Assembly: GCF_019029495.1 (NCBI RefSeq)
Contig: NZ_JAERQM010000005.1
Location: 310,001-374,000, forward strand
Source: Falsiroseomonas oleicola
Lineage (GTDB): Bacteria > Pseudomonadota > Alphaproteobacteria > Acetobacterales > Acetobacteraceae
Length of the DNA: 64,000 bases
Direction of reading: 5' to 3'
Positions 18,424 to 27,884 of this stretch are shown here, one piece after another (position 1 is the first letter of the stretch; each line of letters starts with the position of its first letter). Made by a program: the position numbers and the translations under genes. Below the pieces are notes generated by a model, which saw only the letters and a list, made by a program, of their open reading frames with translations, was not told the DNA's origin and did not search any database.

Positions 18424-19996
18424 GGGCCGGCGGCGGGCGCGGGGTGGGCGGGCGCAGCGGGAATTCCAGCGCCAGCCCGGCCTCCGCACGCGTCAGCTCC
18501 GCGCCCAACTGCCGGGTTAGCCCGCGCAGCAGCAGGGCGCGAAGCTGGTCATCCGGGCGCGGCACCACCCCATCATCCTCGATGGACAGGCTGGCGCGCT
18601 TGTCATCCGCCGCCACGGTGATGGCGATGCGGCCCTGCCGCCCAGCCGGAAAGCCCTGCTTCAGCGCGGCGGAGACCGCCTCCGTGATGATCAGCGCCAG
18701 CGGCACCGCCTGGTCGGAGGAAATCCGCAGCGCCGGCGCCGCGACATCCAGCGCGATACGGCGCCCCGGCTTGTCGCCGATGGCGGCGAAAAGCTGCGCG
18801 CCGAGTTCCGCGATGAAGGCGCCGAGGTCGATCGCCTCCGGATCATGATGCGCATACATGTGGCGATGCAGCGTGGCGAGCGCGCCGATGCGGTCGCGCG
18901 CCGCCTCGAATTCCGTGCGCGCCTGACCATCGGTCACGCGCTGGGCCTGGAGCGCCAGCAGGCTGCTGACGATCTGGAGGTTGTTCTTGACGCGGTGATG
19001 CACCTCCGCCGCCAGGATCTCGGCACGGTCGATCGCCGCCTGAAGGTCACGCTCCCGCTCCGCCAGCGTGCTGGCACCGGCCTGGAAGCTCTCCGCCAGG
19101 TCGCGGATCTCGTCGGGCATTTCGGCAGCGCCGGGAATCAGCAGCGGCGCCGCGCCACTGCGCCACTGCGCCACCGATCGCCGCAGGCGGGAGAGCGGGC
19201 GGGTCACCGCGTAATGCGCACCCAGCAGCACGGCCAGCAGGCTCAGGGCGAGCAGCGCGCCCACCTCCGCCAGCCGGCTGATGGCGGAAATCCGAGCGGC
19301 GGCGAGGATGGGGGCGGCCCTGCGGGCGACGACCAGCCGGGACGGGGCGACCAGCATGCCGCGCGCGGCGACCAACTCCACCCCAGCCAGCCGGCTCATC
19401 GCCGGGCTGCCATCGGCGGCGGCGGCGGGCGCGACAGGTCCCAGTTCCGCGGCCGCATCGCTCATCGCCCAACTGCTGCGGTCACCATCCACCAGCCAGA
19501 CCAGCAAGCCCGCCGGCAGGGCTGGTGTGGCGATACGCGCCACCAGCAGCCTGCCGGAGGTGGGCAGCATCCGCAGCAGGGAGATCATCCCGCCCTGGCC
19601 GACCAGCGTCAGGGTTTCACTGGCGGCTGCGAGCCGGCTCCGAGCCTCTGCCGGGATCGCGGGCATTGCGTCGCGATTCGCCGCGCATTCTACTTCCAGC
19701 ACCACCCCGTCCGGGGCGATGCCGGCCAGCCATTCGCCACAGTCATCACGACCCCCAGGGCGACCCTCCGGCCAGATGGCGGAGAGGCTGCGCAGCGCGG
19801 CATCCGCCGTGGCGAAGCGACTGGTGAAGCGCCCCACGACCATGTCGCGTTCCAGGGCGAGATCGTCATGCGCCTGGCGGATGGCGGCCTGATAGCCGGC
19901 ATGGGTGCCCGCCAGCACCATGACGACGACGGGAAAGGCGACAATCAGAAGCAGGCAGGCCAGCCGGCCCCGCAGGCTGGCCTGAGGGCGCGGCAT
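18356..19996 (-). CDS. HisKA_2/HWE-type sensor histidine kinase of the general stress response locus
   Basis: About 546 residues: TM1 near the N-terminus (LACLLLIVAFPVVVMVLAG), a periplasmic sensor of about 220 residues, TM2 (ALLALSLLAVLLGAHYAV), HAMP-like linker, a coiled coil, and a dimerisation domain with the His in AEVHHRVKNNLQIVSSLLALQ. This is the HisKA_2 signature shared by PhyR-activating kinases. The HATPase part has ITEAVSAALKQGF and SIEDDGV. It lies just downstream of nepR, so it most likely phosphorylates PhyR. The ATG at 19996 has AAGG six bases ahead; the frame reaches 20092 through a PGLPG-repeat stretch that may or may not be translated. Its 3' end overlaps leuA by 68 bases. 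Confidence 0.88.
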   Translation of the reverse strand: MPRPQASLRGRLACLLLIVAFPVVVMVLAGTHAGYQAAIRQAHDDLALERDMVVGRFTSRFATADAALRSLSAIWPEGRPGGRDDCGEWLAGIAPDGVVLEVECAANRDAMPAIPAEARSRLAAASETLTLVGQGGMISLLRMLPTSGRLLVARIATPALPAGLLVWLVDGDRSSWAMSDAAAELGPVAPAAAADGSPAMSRLAGVELVAARGMLVAPSRLVVARRAAPILAAARISAISRLAEVGALLALSLLAVLLGAHYAVTRPLSRLRRSVAQWRSGAAPLLIPGAAEMPDEIRDLAESFQAGASTLAERERDLQAAIDRAEILAAEVHHRVKNNLQIVSSLLALQAQRVTDGQARTEFEAARDRIGALATLHRHMYAHHDPEAIDLGAFIAELGAQLFAAIGDKPGRRIALDVAAPALRISSDQAVPLALIITEAVSAALKQGFPAGRQGRIAITVAADDKRASLSIEDDGVVPRPDDQLRALLLRGLTRQLGAELTRAEAGLALEFPLRPPTPRPPPALRPKAPDSAPPAPSQQGPSAPA

Positions 19997-20123
19997 GCGC
20001 CACCTTCGCGGCCGGATGCGCGGTTCCGCCGGGCCGGGGCCAGGTAGTCCTGGGCCAGGTAGTCCTGGGTCTGTGACGCCGGGATCTGTCATGCGGTCTG
20101 GCGTCAGGCGGAAGCGGCCATGG

Positions 20124-20327
20124 CTATTTGCCGCGCCGCGTCCGATCCTCCTCGATCAGGCGCAACAACTCGGGCGGAATCGGCTCCGCCGCGACGTCGT
20201 CGTAAAGTTGGTGCAGCCCACGCTGAAGCCACAGGTCGAAGGCATCCCCATCCTTCCGTTCCGCCTTGCGGCGTGCGGGCCTGGGGGAGGGCGCGGGCTT
20301 GCTGCTGTCGCTGCTGTCCATGTCCAT
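20124..20327 (-). CDS. nepR: Anti-sigma factor NepR
   Basis: 67 residues matching the NepR family: a basic, proline-rich tail, then FDLWLQRGLHQLYDDVAAEPIPPELLRLI, the two short helices that bind EcfG. In unstressed cells NepR sequesters EcfG; phosphorylated PhyR mimics sigma and draws NepR away (partner switch). It lies between ecfG and the sensor kinase on the same strand. The order ecfG-nepR is the reverse of the common nepR-ecfG order, and a strong hairpin separates the two genes. Confidence 0.93.
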   Translation of the reverse strand: MDMDSSDSSKPAPSPRPARRKAERKDGDAFDLWLQRGLHQLYDDVAAEPIPPELLRLIEEDRTRRGK

Positions 20328-20337
20328 CGCCGATGAC

Positions 20338-20364
20338 GGCGCCGCCAGGTAGCGAGGCGGCGCC
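20338..20364 (-). terminator. Intercistronic hairpin between ecfG and nepR
   Basis: GGCGCCGCC (20338-20346) and GGCGGCGCC (20356-20364) form a perfect 9-bp stem with a nine-base loop. There is no T-run on either strand. It lies in the 49-base gap between ecfG and nepR, where a partial terminator or processing structure would set the sigma:anti-sigma ratio (inference). Confidence 0.5.
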
Positions 20365-20376
20365 CATCATTCCGAC

Positions 20377-20982
20377 TTAAGCCAGCAGATGGTGTTCGCC
20401 AACCCCTGACTTGCCGCTCATCCGGCGCATGCCGGATGCTGCGGGGCGGCCGGTGTAGCGATTCTCCCCGGTACGGTTCTCCGGGGTGGTGGCCTCCGCC
20501 GATTCCTCGCCAGTCAGCCAGGTCTGCAACTGGCGGCGGGCGCGGAAGACGCGGCTCTTCGCCGTGCCCACGGCGCAGCCGGTGGCTTCCGCCACATCCT
20601 CATAGGACATGCCCTGCAGCACCACCATGAACAGCGCCTCGCGCTGGTCGGCCGGCAGGCGGTTCACCGCATTGCCCAGCTCCTTCAGGATCAGGCGGTC
20701 CTCATGGGTCGCACTGACGGCAAAGGCGCTCGCCGGCACATCCTCGATATCCGTCGTCTCGCGCTGCTTGCGCAGGGTGCTGATGAAACGGTTGCGCAGG
20801 ATGCGATGCATCCAGGCAGGAAAATTGGTGCCCGGCGTGAAGCTGTTCTGGGCGGCGAGCGCATTGGCCACGGCATCCTGCACCAGATCATCGGCGGCGG
20901 CGCGGTTGCGGGTCAGCGCCAGGGCCTGGACGCGCAGGCGGGGAAGCAGGGCGATGACCTGTCCGTGGAACTCGTTCGGCAT
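20377..20982 (-). CDS. ecfG: EcfG-type ECF sigma factor (general stress response)
   Basis: 201 residues, ECF15-like. Region 2: LPRLRVQALALTRNRAAADDLVQDAVANALAAQ and FPAWMHRILRNRFISTLRKQR; region 4: LPADQREALFMVVLQGMSYEDVAEATGCAVGTAKSRVFRARRQL. EcfG directs RNA polymerase to GGAAC-N16/17-CGTT promoters; a perfect example lies nearby at 22440-22464. A C-terminal tail of about 40 residues (after TWLTGEE) is low in conservation. It heads an ecfG-nepR-kinase array on the minus strand. Confidence 0.93.
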   Translation of the reverse strand: MPNEFHGQVIALLPRLRVQALALTRNRAAADDLVQDAVANALAAQNSFTPGTNFPAWMHRILRNRFISTLRKQRETTDIEDVPASAFAVSATHEDRLILKELGNAVNRLPADQREALFMVVLQGMSYEDVAEATGCAVGTAKSRVFRARRQLQTWLTGEESAEATTPENRTGENRYTGRPAASGMRRMSGKSGVGEHHLLA

Positions 20983-21048
20983 GCTTTTGCTCCATCCTCT
21001 ATGCCCACTGAATGAATGGGCCGGCGGGATGGTTGCATCGCGGACGCG

Positions 21049-21591
21049 TTACCCGTTCACAGGCGCGAGAGCATCCGAAAGCGCGCGCCGGGCGCGGGAG
21101 ACACGGGCCTTCATGGTGCCCACCGGCACGCCGCAGATCTCGGCCGCCGCCTCCAGGGTCAGGCCACGGGCAGCCACCAGCATCAGCGCCTCCCGCATCG
21201 CGGGGGGCAGGCCGGCCATGGCGCGAGCCAGGTCACGCACCTGATGGGCGCTTTCCTGTTCGGTCGGGCGCCCGGGTTCCAGCTCCGGCGGATGGGCGTC
21301 CTGGTGGTCCCGCTCGCGCTTGGCGCGGCGCCAGCCCTCCCGGAACGTATTGCGCAGCACGGTCAGGCCCCATGGGCGCAGCGCCGCCTTCAGGTCATGC
21401 GCCAGTTCGGGCGGTGTGCTAAAGCCGGGAAGGCCGCGCAGCATGCGCAGCACGGATTCCTGCACCAGGTCATCAGCCTCACTGCGGGAGCGGGTGAGCA
21501 TCCGGGCGGCGGCGCGCAATTCCGGCAACAATTGCGCGATCACGGCGCGCTGGGCGCCGGAGTTGTCTTGTTCATCCACAACACCCTGCAT
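21049..21591 (-). CDS. Second ECF sigma factor, EcfG paralogue-like
   Basis: 180 residues with sigma region 2 (LRAAARMLTRSRSEADDLVQESVLRMLRGL) and region 4 (LPPAMREALMLVAARGLTLEAAAEICGVPVGTMKARVSRARRAL). It resembles EcfG in length and in the segment ADDLVQES, but differs in the usually conserved FRAWL region, replaced here by a longer LAHDLKAALRPWGLTVLRNTFREGW. It lies 66 bases upstream of ecfG on the same strand and is divergent from phyR. It could be a duplicated stress sigma factor with its own promoter specificity or one under the same NepR. The ATG at 21591 was chosen; longer upstream extensions run into phyR. Confidence 0.8.
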   Translation of the reverse strand: MQGVVDEQDNSGAQRAVIAQLLPELRAAARMLTRSRSEADDLVQESVLRMLRGLPGFSTPPELAHDLKAALRPWGLTVLRNTFREGWRRAKRERDHQDAHPPELEPGRPTEQESAHQVRDLARAMAGLPPAMREALMLVAARGLTLEAAAEICGVPVGTMKARVSRARRALSDALAPVNG

Positions 21592-21648
21592 ATCAACCCT
21601 TGAGACGTTGCGGCAGCGCCCGCCGCCAAAATTGGAGATGACAAGGCG

Positions 21649-22410
21649 ATGAGCGAGATGGATCGCACGGCGCTGATCGCGGCGCTGCCTTACGCCCGCC
21701 GCTTCGCCCGCGCGCTGACCGGTGCGCAATCCGCCGGGGACGCCCTTGTGGCCGAGGCGTTGCGCCAGGGGCTGTTGCCGGTGGAGGGGGTCCGCGACGG
21801 GGCCATGCTGGCGCGCCTGTCCCTATATGGTGCGATCTGCCGCATCGCCGGGGCGGCGCCCGAGACGGAGGATCTGGCCGCCGGCGGGCTGAGCCGGCCG
21901 CAGCGCATGCTGCTGTTGCTGACCTCGCTGGAGGAGTTGGAGGCGGAGCAGGCGGCACGCGCCCTCGATCTGCCGTTGGATCAGGCCGCCCAACACCTGG
22001 AGGCCGCGCGTGGTCATCTGCGGGCCGGCGCCGTGGCCCGGGTGCTGATTATCGAGGATGAGCCGATCATCGCGCTCGACCTGCAGCAGTTGGTCGAGGC
22101 CGCGGGCCATGAGGTGGTGGGCATCGCCTCCACCGAGGATGAGGCCGTGGCGATCGCCGCGGCGGAACGGCCCTCCCTGGTCCTGGCCGATGTCAATCTG
22201 GGCGCGGGCGGCGATGGCACCTCCGCCGTCGCGCGCATCCTGCGCACCCATCAGGCCCCGGTGATCTTCGTCACCGCCTATCCGGAACGACTGCTGACAG
22301 GCCAGGACCTGGAGCCCGCCTTCATCATCACCAAGCCCTTCGAGCCCACCACGCTCGCCGTCGCGACCTATCAGGCAGTGACCCGCGGCGTGCATCTCGA
22401 CCCGGTCTGA
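21649..22410 (+). CDS. phyR: PhyR general stress response regulator (sigma-like + receiver)
   Basis: 253 residues. The N-terminal half (1-120) is a degenerate ECF-sigma-like domain (LPYARRFARALTGAQSAGDALVAEAL ... LEELEAEQAARALDLPL); the C-terminal half is a receiver with VLIIEDEP, phospho-Asp in LADVNLGAGGDG (about residue 181), VTAYPE and TKPF. When phosphorylated, the sigma-like domain binds NepR and frees EcfG. It is divergent from the second sigma gene with only 57 bases between, so their promoters overlap. Confidence 0.95.
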   Translation: MSEMDRTALIAALPYARRFARALTGAQSAGDALVAEALRQGLLPVEGVRDGAMLARLSLYGAICRIAGAAPETEDLAAGGLSRPQRMLLLLTSLEELEAEQAARALDLPLDQAAQHLEAARGHLRAGAVARVLIIEDEPIIALDLQQLVEAAGHEVVGIASTEDEAVAIAAAERPSLVLADVNLGAGGDGTSAVARILRTHQAPVIFVTAYPERLLTGQDLEPAFIITKPFEPTTLAVATYQAVTRGVHLDPV

Positions 22411-22439
22411 GGGGGCGGCATGCCGCGATGAGTTGAGCC

Positions 22440-22464
22440 GGAACCGTACCGGCAGCGCGGCGTT
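22440..22464 (+). promoter_or_regulatory. Consensus EcfG (general stress) promoter
   Basis: GGAAC at 22440-22444 and CGTT at 22461-22464 with exactly 16 bases between, matching the EcfG consensus GGAAC-N16/17-CGTT without mismatch. It ends 30 bases before the ATG of the DUF1328 gene and follows phyR directly. Confidence 0.8.
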
Positions 22465-22494
22465 GATCCGGCACCTCAATCGCCGGAGACAACC

Positions 22495-22659
22495 ATGCTC
22501 TACTGGACCCTCATCTTCCTGGTCGTGGCGATCGTCGCCGGCCTGTTCGGCTTCGGCGGCATCGCCTCCGCCTCCGCCGGGATCGCCAAGATCCTGTTCG
22601 CCATCTTCATCGTCCTGTTCCTGCTGAGCCTGCTGTTCGGGGTGTTCCGCACCCCGTGA
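22495..22659 (+). CDS. DUF1328 / YtjA-like small membrane protein
   Basis: 54 residues, almost entirely hydrophobic: [22 protein letters not shown], then [27 protein letters not shown]. Two TM helices joined by a short small-residue turn is the DUF1328 pattern of inner-membrane stress proteins. GGAGA precedes the ATG. The perfect EcfG promoter immediately upstream indicates expression in the general stress response and links it to the phyR locus. The biochemical function of the family is unknown. Confidence 0.88.
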   Translation: MLYWTLIFLVVAIVAGLFGFGGIASASAGIAKILFAIFIVLFLLSLLFGVFRTP

Positions 22660-22852
22660 CGGCGTGGCGGCGCGCTGGGGCTGTTCATGTCGGGCCCGCG
22701 CGATGACCTCGGGCTCGGCGAAGGGCCATGCCCTGGTCGCCGAGCGATGGGGGTGAAGGCGCCGCTGCGCCGCGCCCTGTGACCGTATCGGAACAGCCCT
22801 GCAACGCCGCGCCCGTGCGCCCGAAGCGCCGTGCCGCCAACCTCGAGGCGCC

Positions 22853-24688
22853 ATGCCCGACCCGACCCCTGCGGCCATAGAATTGCCGCCGCAGGAGGGC
22901 CTGATGCGCCGCTTCTGGCGCCTGGCCCGAGGCTACTTCACCGACCCGGCCGAACGCCGCCAGGCCTGGATCCTGGCCTTTGCAGTGGTCGGCCTGACCC
23001 TGTTCCAGATCGGCGTGACGGTGCGCTTCAATCTGTGGAACCGCGACTTCTTCGACACGCTGGAAAGCCGCGACAGCGCGGCCTTCTACAGCCAGATGTG
23101 GATGTTCGGCCTGCTGCTGCTGCTGGCCATGGCGGCGGCCGTCAGCCAGCTCTGGGCCCGGCAGACCCTGATGCTGGAATGGCGGCGCTGGCTGGTGCAT
23201 CGGCTGCAACGGCGCTGGCTGGCCGGGGGCCGGCACTACCAGATCAACTTCCTGCCCGAGGCCGCCGACAACCCCGACCAGCGCATCAGCGAGAATGCGC
23301 GCTGGGCGACGCAGATCGCGGTCGACCTGGTGGTCGGGCTGCTGAGCTCCTTCCTCACGCTGGTCTCCTTCCTCGGCATCCTGTGGTCGCTCTCCGGCCC
23401 ATTGCAGCTCGCCATTGGTGGGCGTGACATCGAGATCCAGGGCTACATGGTCTGGGCTGCGGTGATCTATGCGGTGGTGGGTTCCGTCCTCACCATGTTC
23501 ATCGGCGGCCCGATGGTGGCCATCAACAGCCGCCGCAACGAGGCCGAGAGCGACCACCGCTTCGCCCTGATCCGCATGCGGGAGAACAGCGAGGGCATCG
23601 CCCTGATCCGGGGCGAGGCGGATGAGGAGCGCGGGCTTCAGGCTGCCTTCGGCCGCGTCGTCGTGGTGATGCGCCAGCTCTACGGGCGGGAACGCGCCCT
23701 GATGTGGCTGACCTCGGCCTATGGCATGGCGGCCTCGATCATCCCGATCCTGGTCGCGGCGCCGCGCTTCTTCGCCGGCGCCATCACCCTCGGCGTGCTG
23801 ATGCAGATCAGCTCCGCCTTCATCGAGGTGACGCGCAGCCTCGCCTGGTTCGTCGACAACTTCCCCCGCCTGGCCGAATGGCGCAGCCATGTGGAGCGGG
23901 TGGTGGAGCTCGACGAGAATTTCGACCTGGCCGAGGCCCATGCCGGGGAAACACGCATCGAGGTGATCGAGGCGAAGCAGGGCGAGGCGGAGGCGGTGCT
24001 GGCCTTCGAGAACCTCCAGGTGGCGCATTCCGATGGCAATGTCGTCATCCAGGGCGCCAATGCGGAAATCCGCGCCGGAGAGAGTGTGCTGATCGTCGGC
24101 GAGAGCGGCAGCGGCAAGTCCACCCTGTTCCGCGCCATCGCCGGCCTCTGGCCCTGGGGCGCCGGGCAGATCCGCATCCCGCCACGGGCGTCCATGATGT
24201 TCATGCCACAGCGGCCCTATATTCCGCTCGGCACGCTGCGCGCCGGCCTGACCTATCCGGATGCGCTGGACAGCTTCGACGATGCGGCGCAGGTGGCGGC
24301 CCTTGAACGCTGCGGCCTGCCGCATCTGGTGCCGCGCCTGGGGGAGGAGGATCGCTGGGACCGGGTGCTGTCACTAGGCGAGCAGCAACGCCTCGCCTTC
24401 GCCCGTCTGCTGCTGCACCGCCCGCGCTGGGTCTTCCTGGACGAGGCGACGGCGGCGTTGGATGAGGCGAACCAGGACGAAATGATGCGCCTGTTCAAGG
24501 ACGAGCTGGACGGTACGGCGCTGATCTCCATCGGTCACCGCCCGGGCCTCGACGTCTATCACGACCGGACGCTGCAGTTGCTGCCCTCGCCGGACGGGGC
24601 GCGGCTGGAGGTGCGGCGACGAGAGAAGCCGGCACGGCCCCCTGGGCGCGGGCACAAGGTGCTGGGGCGGATGCTGCGGCGAAAATGA
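22853..24688 (+). CDS. SbmA/BacA-like ABC transporter (fused permease-ATPase, YddA type)
   Basis: 611 residues. The membrane half (about 1-330) has the SbmA/BacA_like features FNLWNRDFFDTLESRDS and NPDQRISENARWAT with about six TM helices. The ATPase half has Walker A IVGESGSGKSTLFRAIAGLWPWGAG, signature LSLGEQQRLAFARLLLH and Walker B WVFLDEATAALDE. The half-transporter would dimerise. Relatives move fatty acyl-CoA (ABCD) or antimicrobial peptides (BacA); direction and cargo are open. The 190-base upstream region has no obvious promoter motif. Confidence 0.9.
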   Translation: MPDPTPAAIELPPQEGLMRRFWRLARGYFTDPAERRQAWILAFAVVGLTLFQIGVTVRFNLWNRDFFDTLESRDSAAFYSQMWMFGLLLLLAMAAAVSQLWARQTLMLEWRRWLVHRLQRRWLAGGRHYQINFLPEAADNPDQRISENARWATQIAVDLVVGLLSSFLTLVSFLGILWSLSGPLQLAIGGRDIEIQGYMVWAAVIYAVVGSVLTMFIGGPMVAINSRRNEAESDHRFALIRMRENSEGIALIRGEADEERGLQAAFGRVVVVMRQLYGRERALMWLTSAYGMAASIIPILVAAPRFFAGAITLGVLMQISSAFIEVTRSLAWFVDNFPRLAEWRSHVERVVELDENFDLAEAHAGETRIEVIEAKQGEAEAVLAFENLQVAHSDGNVVIQGANAEIRAGESVLIVGESGSGKSTLFRAIAGLWPWGAGQIRIPPRASMMFMPQRPYIPLGTLRAGLTYPDALDSFDDAAQVAALERCGLPHLVPRLGEEDRWDRVLSLGEQQRLAFARLLLHRPRWVFLDEATAALDEANQDEMMRLFKDELDGTALISIGHRPGLDVYHDRTLQLLPSPDGARLEVRRREKPARPPGRGHKVLGRMLRRK

Positions 24689-24742
24689 CGGGATGGCCGG
24701 TCGGGGCATCGCCCCGGCGTATGGCCATGGTCCGCGGACACG

Positions 24743-24775
24743 AAAAAAGCCGGCACCCCCTTGGGGATGCCGGCT
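24743..24775 (-). terminator. Rho-independent terminator of the glycine-zipper lipoprotein gene
   Basis: Read on the minus strand: an AGCCGGCATCCCC arm, AAG loop and GGGGTGCCGGCT arm (one-base bulge), followed directly by TTTTTT. This is the strongest intrinsic terminator seen in the window and lies about 40 bases after the lipoprotein stop. Confidence 0.85.
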
Positions 24776-24817
24776 GATTCGGATGGCCTGCGACCGGTCA
24801 GGGACCGGTGGGGCGGC

Positions 24818-25051
24818 TCAGCGCCAGGCGGGGCGGCCGAGGTTCACGGTGCCCGGGCTGGTCAGCGCGCCACCGGCCGCGCCGGCGGCGCCACCGATCA
24901 GGGCACCCGTGCCGGCGCTGCCGGAGAGGGAGCCGACGGCAGCACCGGCGCCGGCGCCCAGCAGGCCGCCGGAGACGGCGCGGTCACCAGTGGTCTGGCC
25001 GCAGGCGGCGAGGGTGGTGGCGGCCAGAAGCAGCATCGGAAGGTAACGCAT
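24818..25051 (-). CDS. Small glycine-zipper lipoprotein
   Basis: 77 residues: lipoprotein signal MRYLPMLLLAATTLAAC (lipobox TLAAC), then [35 protein letters not shown], a repeated G/A-xxx-G glycine zipper that packs membrane-inserted helices. Such proteins are common in alphaproteobacterial envelopes (Rick_17kDa-like) and are often stress-induced; function unknown. GGAGA precedes the ATG at 25051. A near-consensus EcfG promoter lies upstream. Confidence 0.8.
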   Translation of the reverse strand: MRYLPMLLLAATTLAACGQTTGDRAVSGGLLGAGAGAAVGSLSGSAGTGALIGGAAGAAGGALTSPGTVNLGRPAWR

Positions 25052-25088
25052 GGCAGGATCTCCTGGAGTGTAAACGCTCTGCCTCTCC

Positions 25089-25113
25089 AACGCCGCGGCC
25101 CGCCGAAGGTTCG
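25089..25113 (-). promoter_or_regulatory. Near-consensus EcfG promoter for the lipoprotein
   Basis: On the minus strand CGAAC (25113-25109), 16 bases, then CGTT (25092-25089), 37 bases before the ATG. One mismatch in the -35 (C for the first G). Position and spacing fit, but one mismatch makes chance occurrence plausible. Confidence 0.35.
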
Positions 25114-25193
25114 CGGCACCATTCCGGTTTGGGGCTTTTTTTCGAGGCGTCTCCCCGGCGGCGGCTTTTGACGCAGTGCGGAACGGGGCTTGA

Positions 25194-26393
<1,200 letters not shown>

Positions 26394-26416
26394 TGGTGGT
26401 TTGAGGGGGAGGGCGC

Positions 26417-27280
26417 TTGATCCGTCTGAGCATTCCGCTCCGCCAGGCGCTGGCGCGGCTGTCGCTGCCGGTGCTCATTGCTGTTGCCTTCGGCACCATG
26501 CTGCTGGGCAAGGCCGATGCGCTGCTGGCCGAACGCGCCCGCATCGCCCTGGCCGATGCGCTGGCGCCCTTCTACGCCGCCTTCGCGGAACCCGCCCATG
26601 CGGTGCGGGAGGCGGTGGCCGACCTCCAGCAACTGCTGGTGCTGCGGGAGGAGAATGCCCGGCTGCGGGAGGAGAATGAGCGGCTGCGCCGCTGGCAGGC
26701 GGCCGCCCTGGCGCTGGAGACGGAAAACGCCCTGTTGCGCCGCCAGCTCGATTTCGTGCCGGAACGCGCGCCGGCCTTCCACACGGCCCGCGTGGTGGCC
26801 GATGGCGGCGGCGTCTATGCCCGCGCCGTGCTGCTTTCCATCCCGGCCGACATGCAGGTGCGACGCGGCCAGATTGCGCTGGATGAGCGCGGCTTCGCCG
26901 GGCGGGTGACGGAGGTGGGCACGCGTTCTGCCCGCGTGCTGCTGGCCACCGACATGAACAGCCGCATCCCCGTGACCCTGGAAGGCAGCCGCGTGCGCGC
27001 CATGTTGGTGGGCACGAATGGCGCCCGCCCGCGCCTGCAGCACTGGTCGGAGGGTGGGCGCCCGGCGGAAGGGGCACGCGTGGTGACGAGTGCGGAAGGC
27101 GTGGCTTTCCCGGCCGGCCTGCCGGTCGGCGTGGTGCGCTGGACCGAGGGCGGGGTGGCGGAGGTGGAATTGTTCGCCCGGACCGACCGGCTGGATGTGG
27201 TGCGCCTGTTCGATTTCGGCCTGGGTGGCATCCTGCCGCCCGAGGCCATCGCGCGGCCCGAGCCGCGCGGTCGGCGCTGA
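26417..27280 (+). CDS. mreC: Rod shape-determining protein MreC
   Basis: 287 residues: short cytosolic N-terminus, TM helix (about 16-33), a coiled coil (LQQLLVLREENARLREENERLRRW), then the two beta domains with VLLSIPADMQVRRGQIAL and GFAGRVTEVG. MreC links MreB/MreD to PBP2 in the periplasm and activates PBP2. The start is a TTG at 26417 with GGGGGAGGG just upstream, the best available ribosome site. A C-terminal tail rich in Pro/Arg follows the last beta domain. Confidence 0.93.
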   Translation: MIRLSIPLRQALARLSLPVLIAVAFGTMLLGKADALLAERARIALADALAPFYAAFAEPAHAVREAVADLQQLLVLREENARLREENERLRRWQAAALALETENALLRRQLDFVPERAPAFHTARVVADGGGVYARAVLLSIPADMQVRRGQIALDERGFAGRVTEVGTRSARVLLATDMNSRIPVTLEGSRVRAMLVGTNGARPRLQHWSEGGRPAEGARVVTSAEGVAFPAGLPVGVVRWTEGGVAEVELFARTDRLDVVRLFDFGLGGILPPEAIARPEPRGRR

Positions 27281-27294
27281 GGATCCCTCCAGGC

Positions 27295-27828
27295 ATGGTC
27301 GGGCGCCCCGAACCCTCGCCCGGTCTGCTGCGGCGGCTGGACGACATCGCCCGCGCCGCCTTCCCCGCGACCGGGACGGTGCTGCTGATGGTGCTGGCGG
27401 CCGGGCCTTCCGGCGTGCCGGCGCTGGTGCCGGCGGTGACGCTGCCCTGCATCATCTTCTGGTCGATCTTCCGCCCCGGGGCGATGCCGCCGCCGGCGGT
27501 GTTCCTGCTCGGCCTGTTGCAGGACCTGCTGACCATGGCGCCGCTCGGCATCGGGGTGGTGACGCTGCTGGTGGCACATGGCCTGGCGGTGGCCTGGCGG
27601 CGCTTTCTGGTGCGGCAGAGCTTCATGTTCGTATGGCTGGCCTTCTGCGCCTTCTCGGCCGGCACGGCGGCGCTGGGCTGGCTGCTGACCGCCCTGCTGG
27701 CCTGGAACCTGCCCGCCCCGGCCCCGGCGCTGCACCAGGCGGCCCTCTCCGCCGGCCTCTATCCGGCCTTCGCCTTCGTGCTCAGCCGGATTCACGGGGT
27801 GATGCGGCGGGCGGAGGAGACGCCGTGA
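27295..27828 (+). CDS. mreD: Rod shape-determining protein MreD
   Basis: 177 residues with about five TM helices, including VFLLGLLQDLLTMAPLGIGVVTLLV, which carries the conserved D-x-LTxxPLG pattern of MreD. Inner-membrane part of the elongasome, between MreC and PBP2. Fifteen bases after mreC. Confidence 0.88.
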   Translation: MVGRPEPSPGLLRRLDDIARAAFPATGTVLLMVLAAGPSGVPALVPAVTLPCIIFWSIFRPGAMPPPAVFLLGLLQDLLTMAPLGIGVVTLLVAHGLAVAWRRFLVRQSFMFVWLAFCAFSAGTAALGWLLTALLAWNLPAPAPALHQAALSAGLYPAFAFVLSRIHGVMRRAEETP

Positions 27829-27884
27829 TGCCGGTCGTGAGCGCAGCCCACGGCCGCCCGGCGACCGGGGGCGTGAAAATCCCG

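Noticed and set aside
20377-20982. Housekeeping or iron-responsive (FecI) ECF sigma factor
   Set aside because: Neighbouring nepR, phyR and a HisKA_2 kinase, plus a consensus EcfG promoter nearby, identify it as EcfG.
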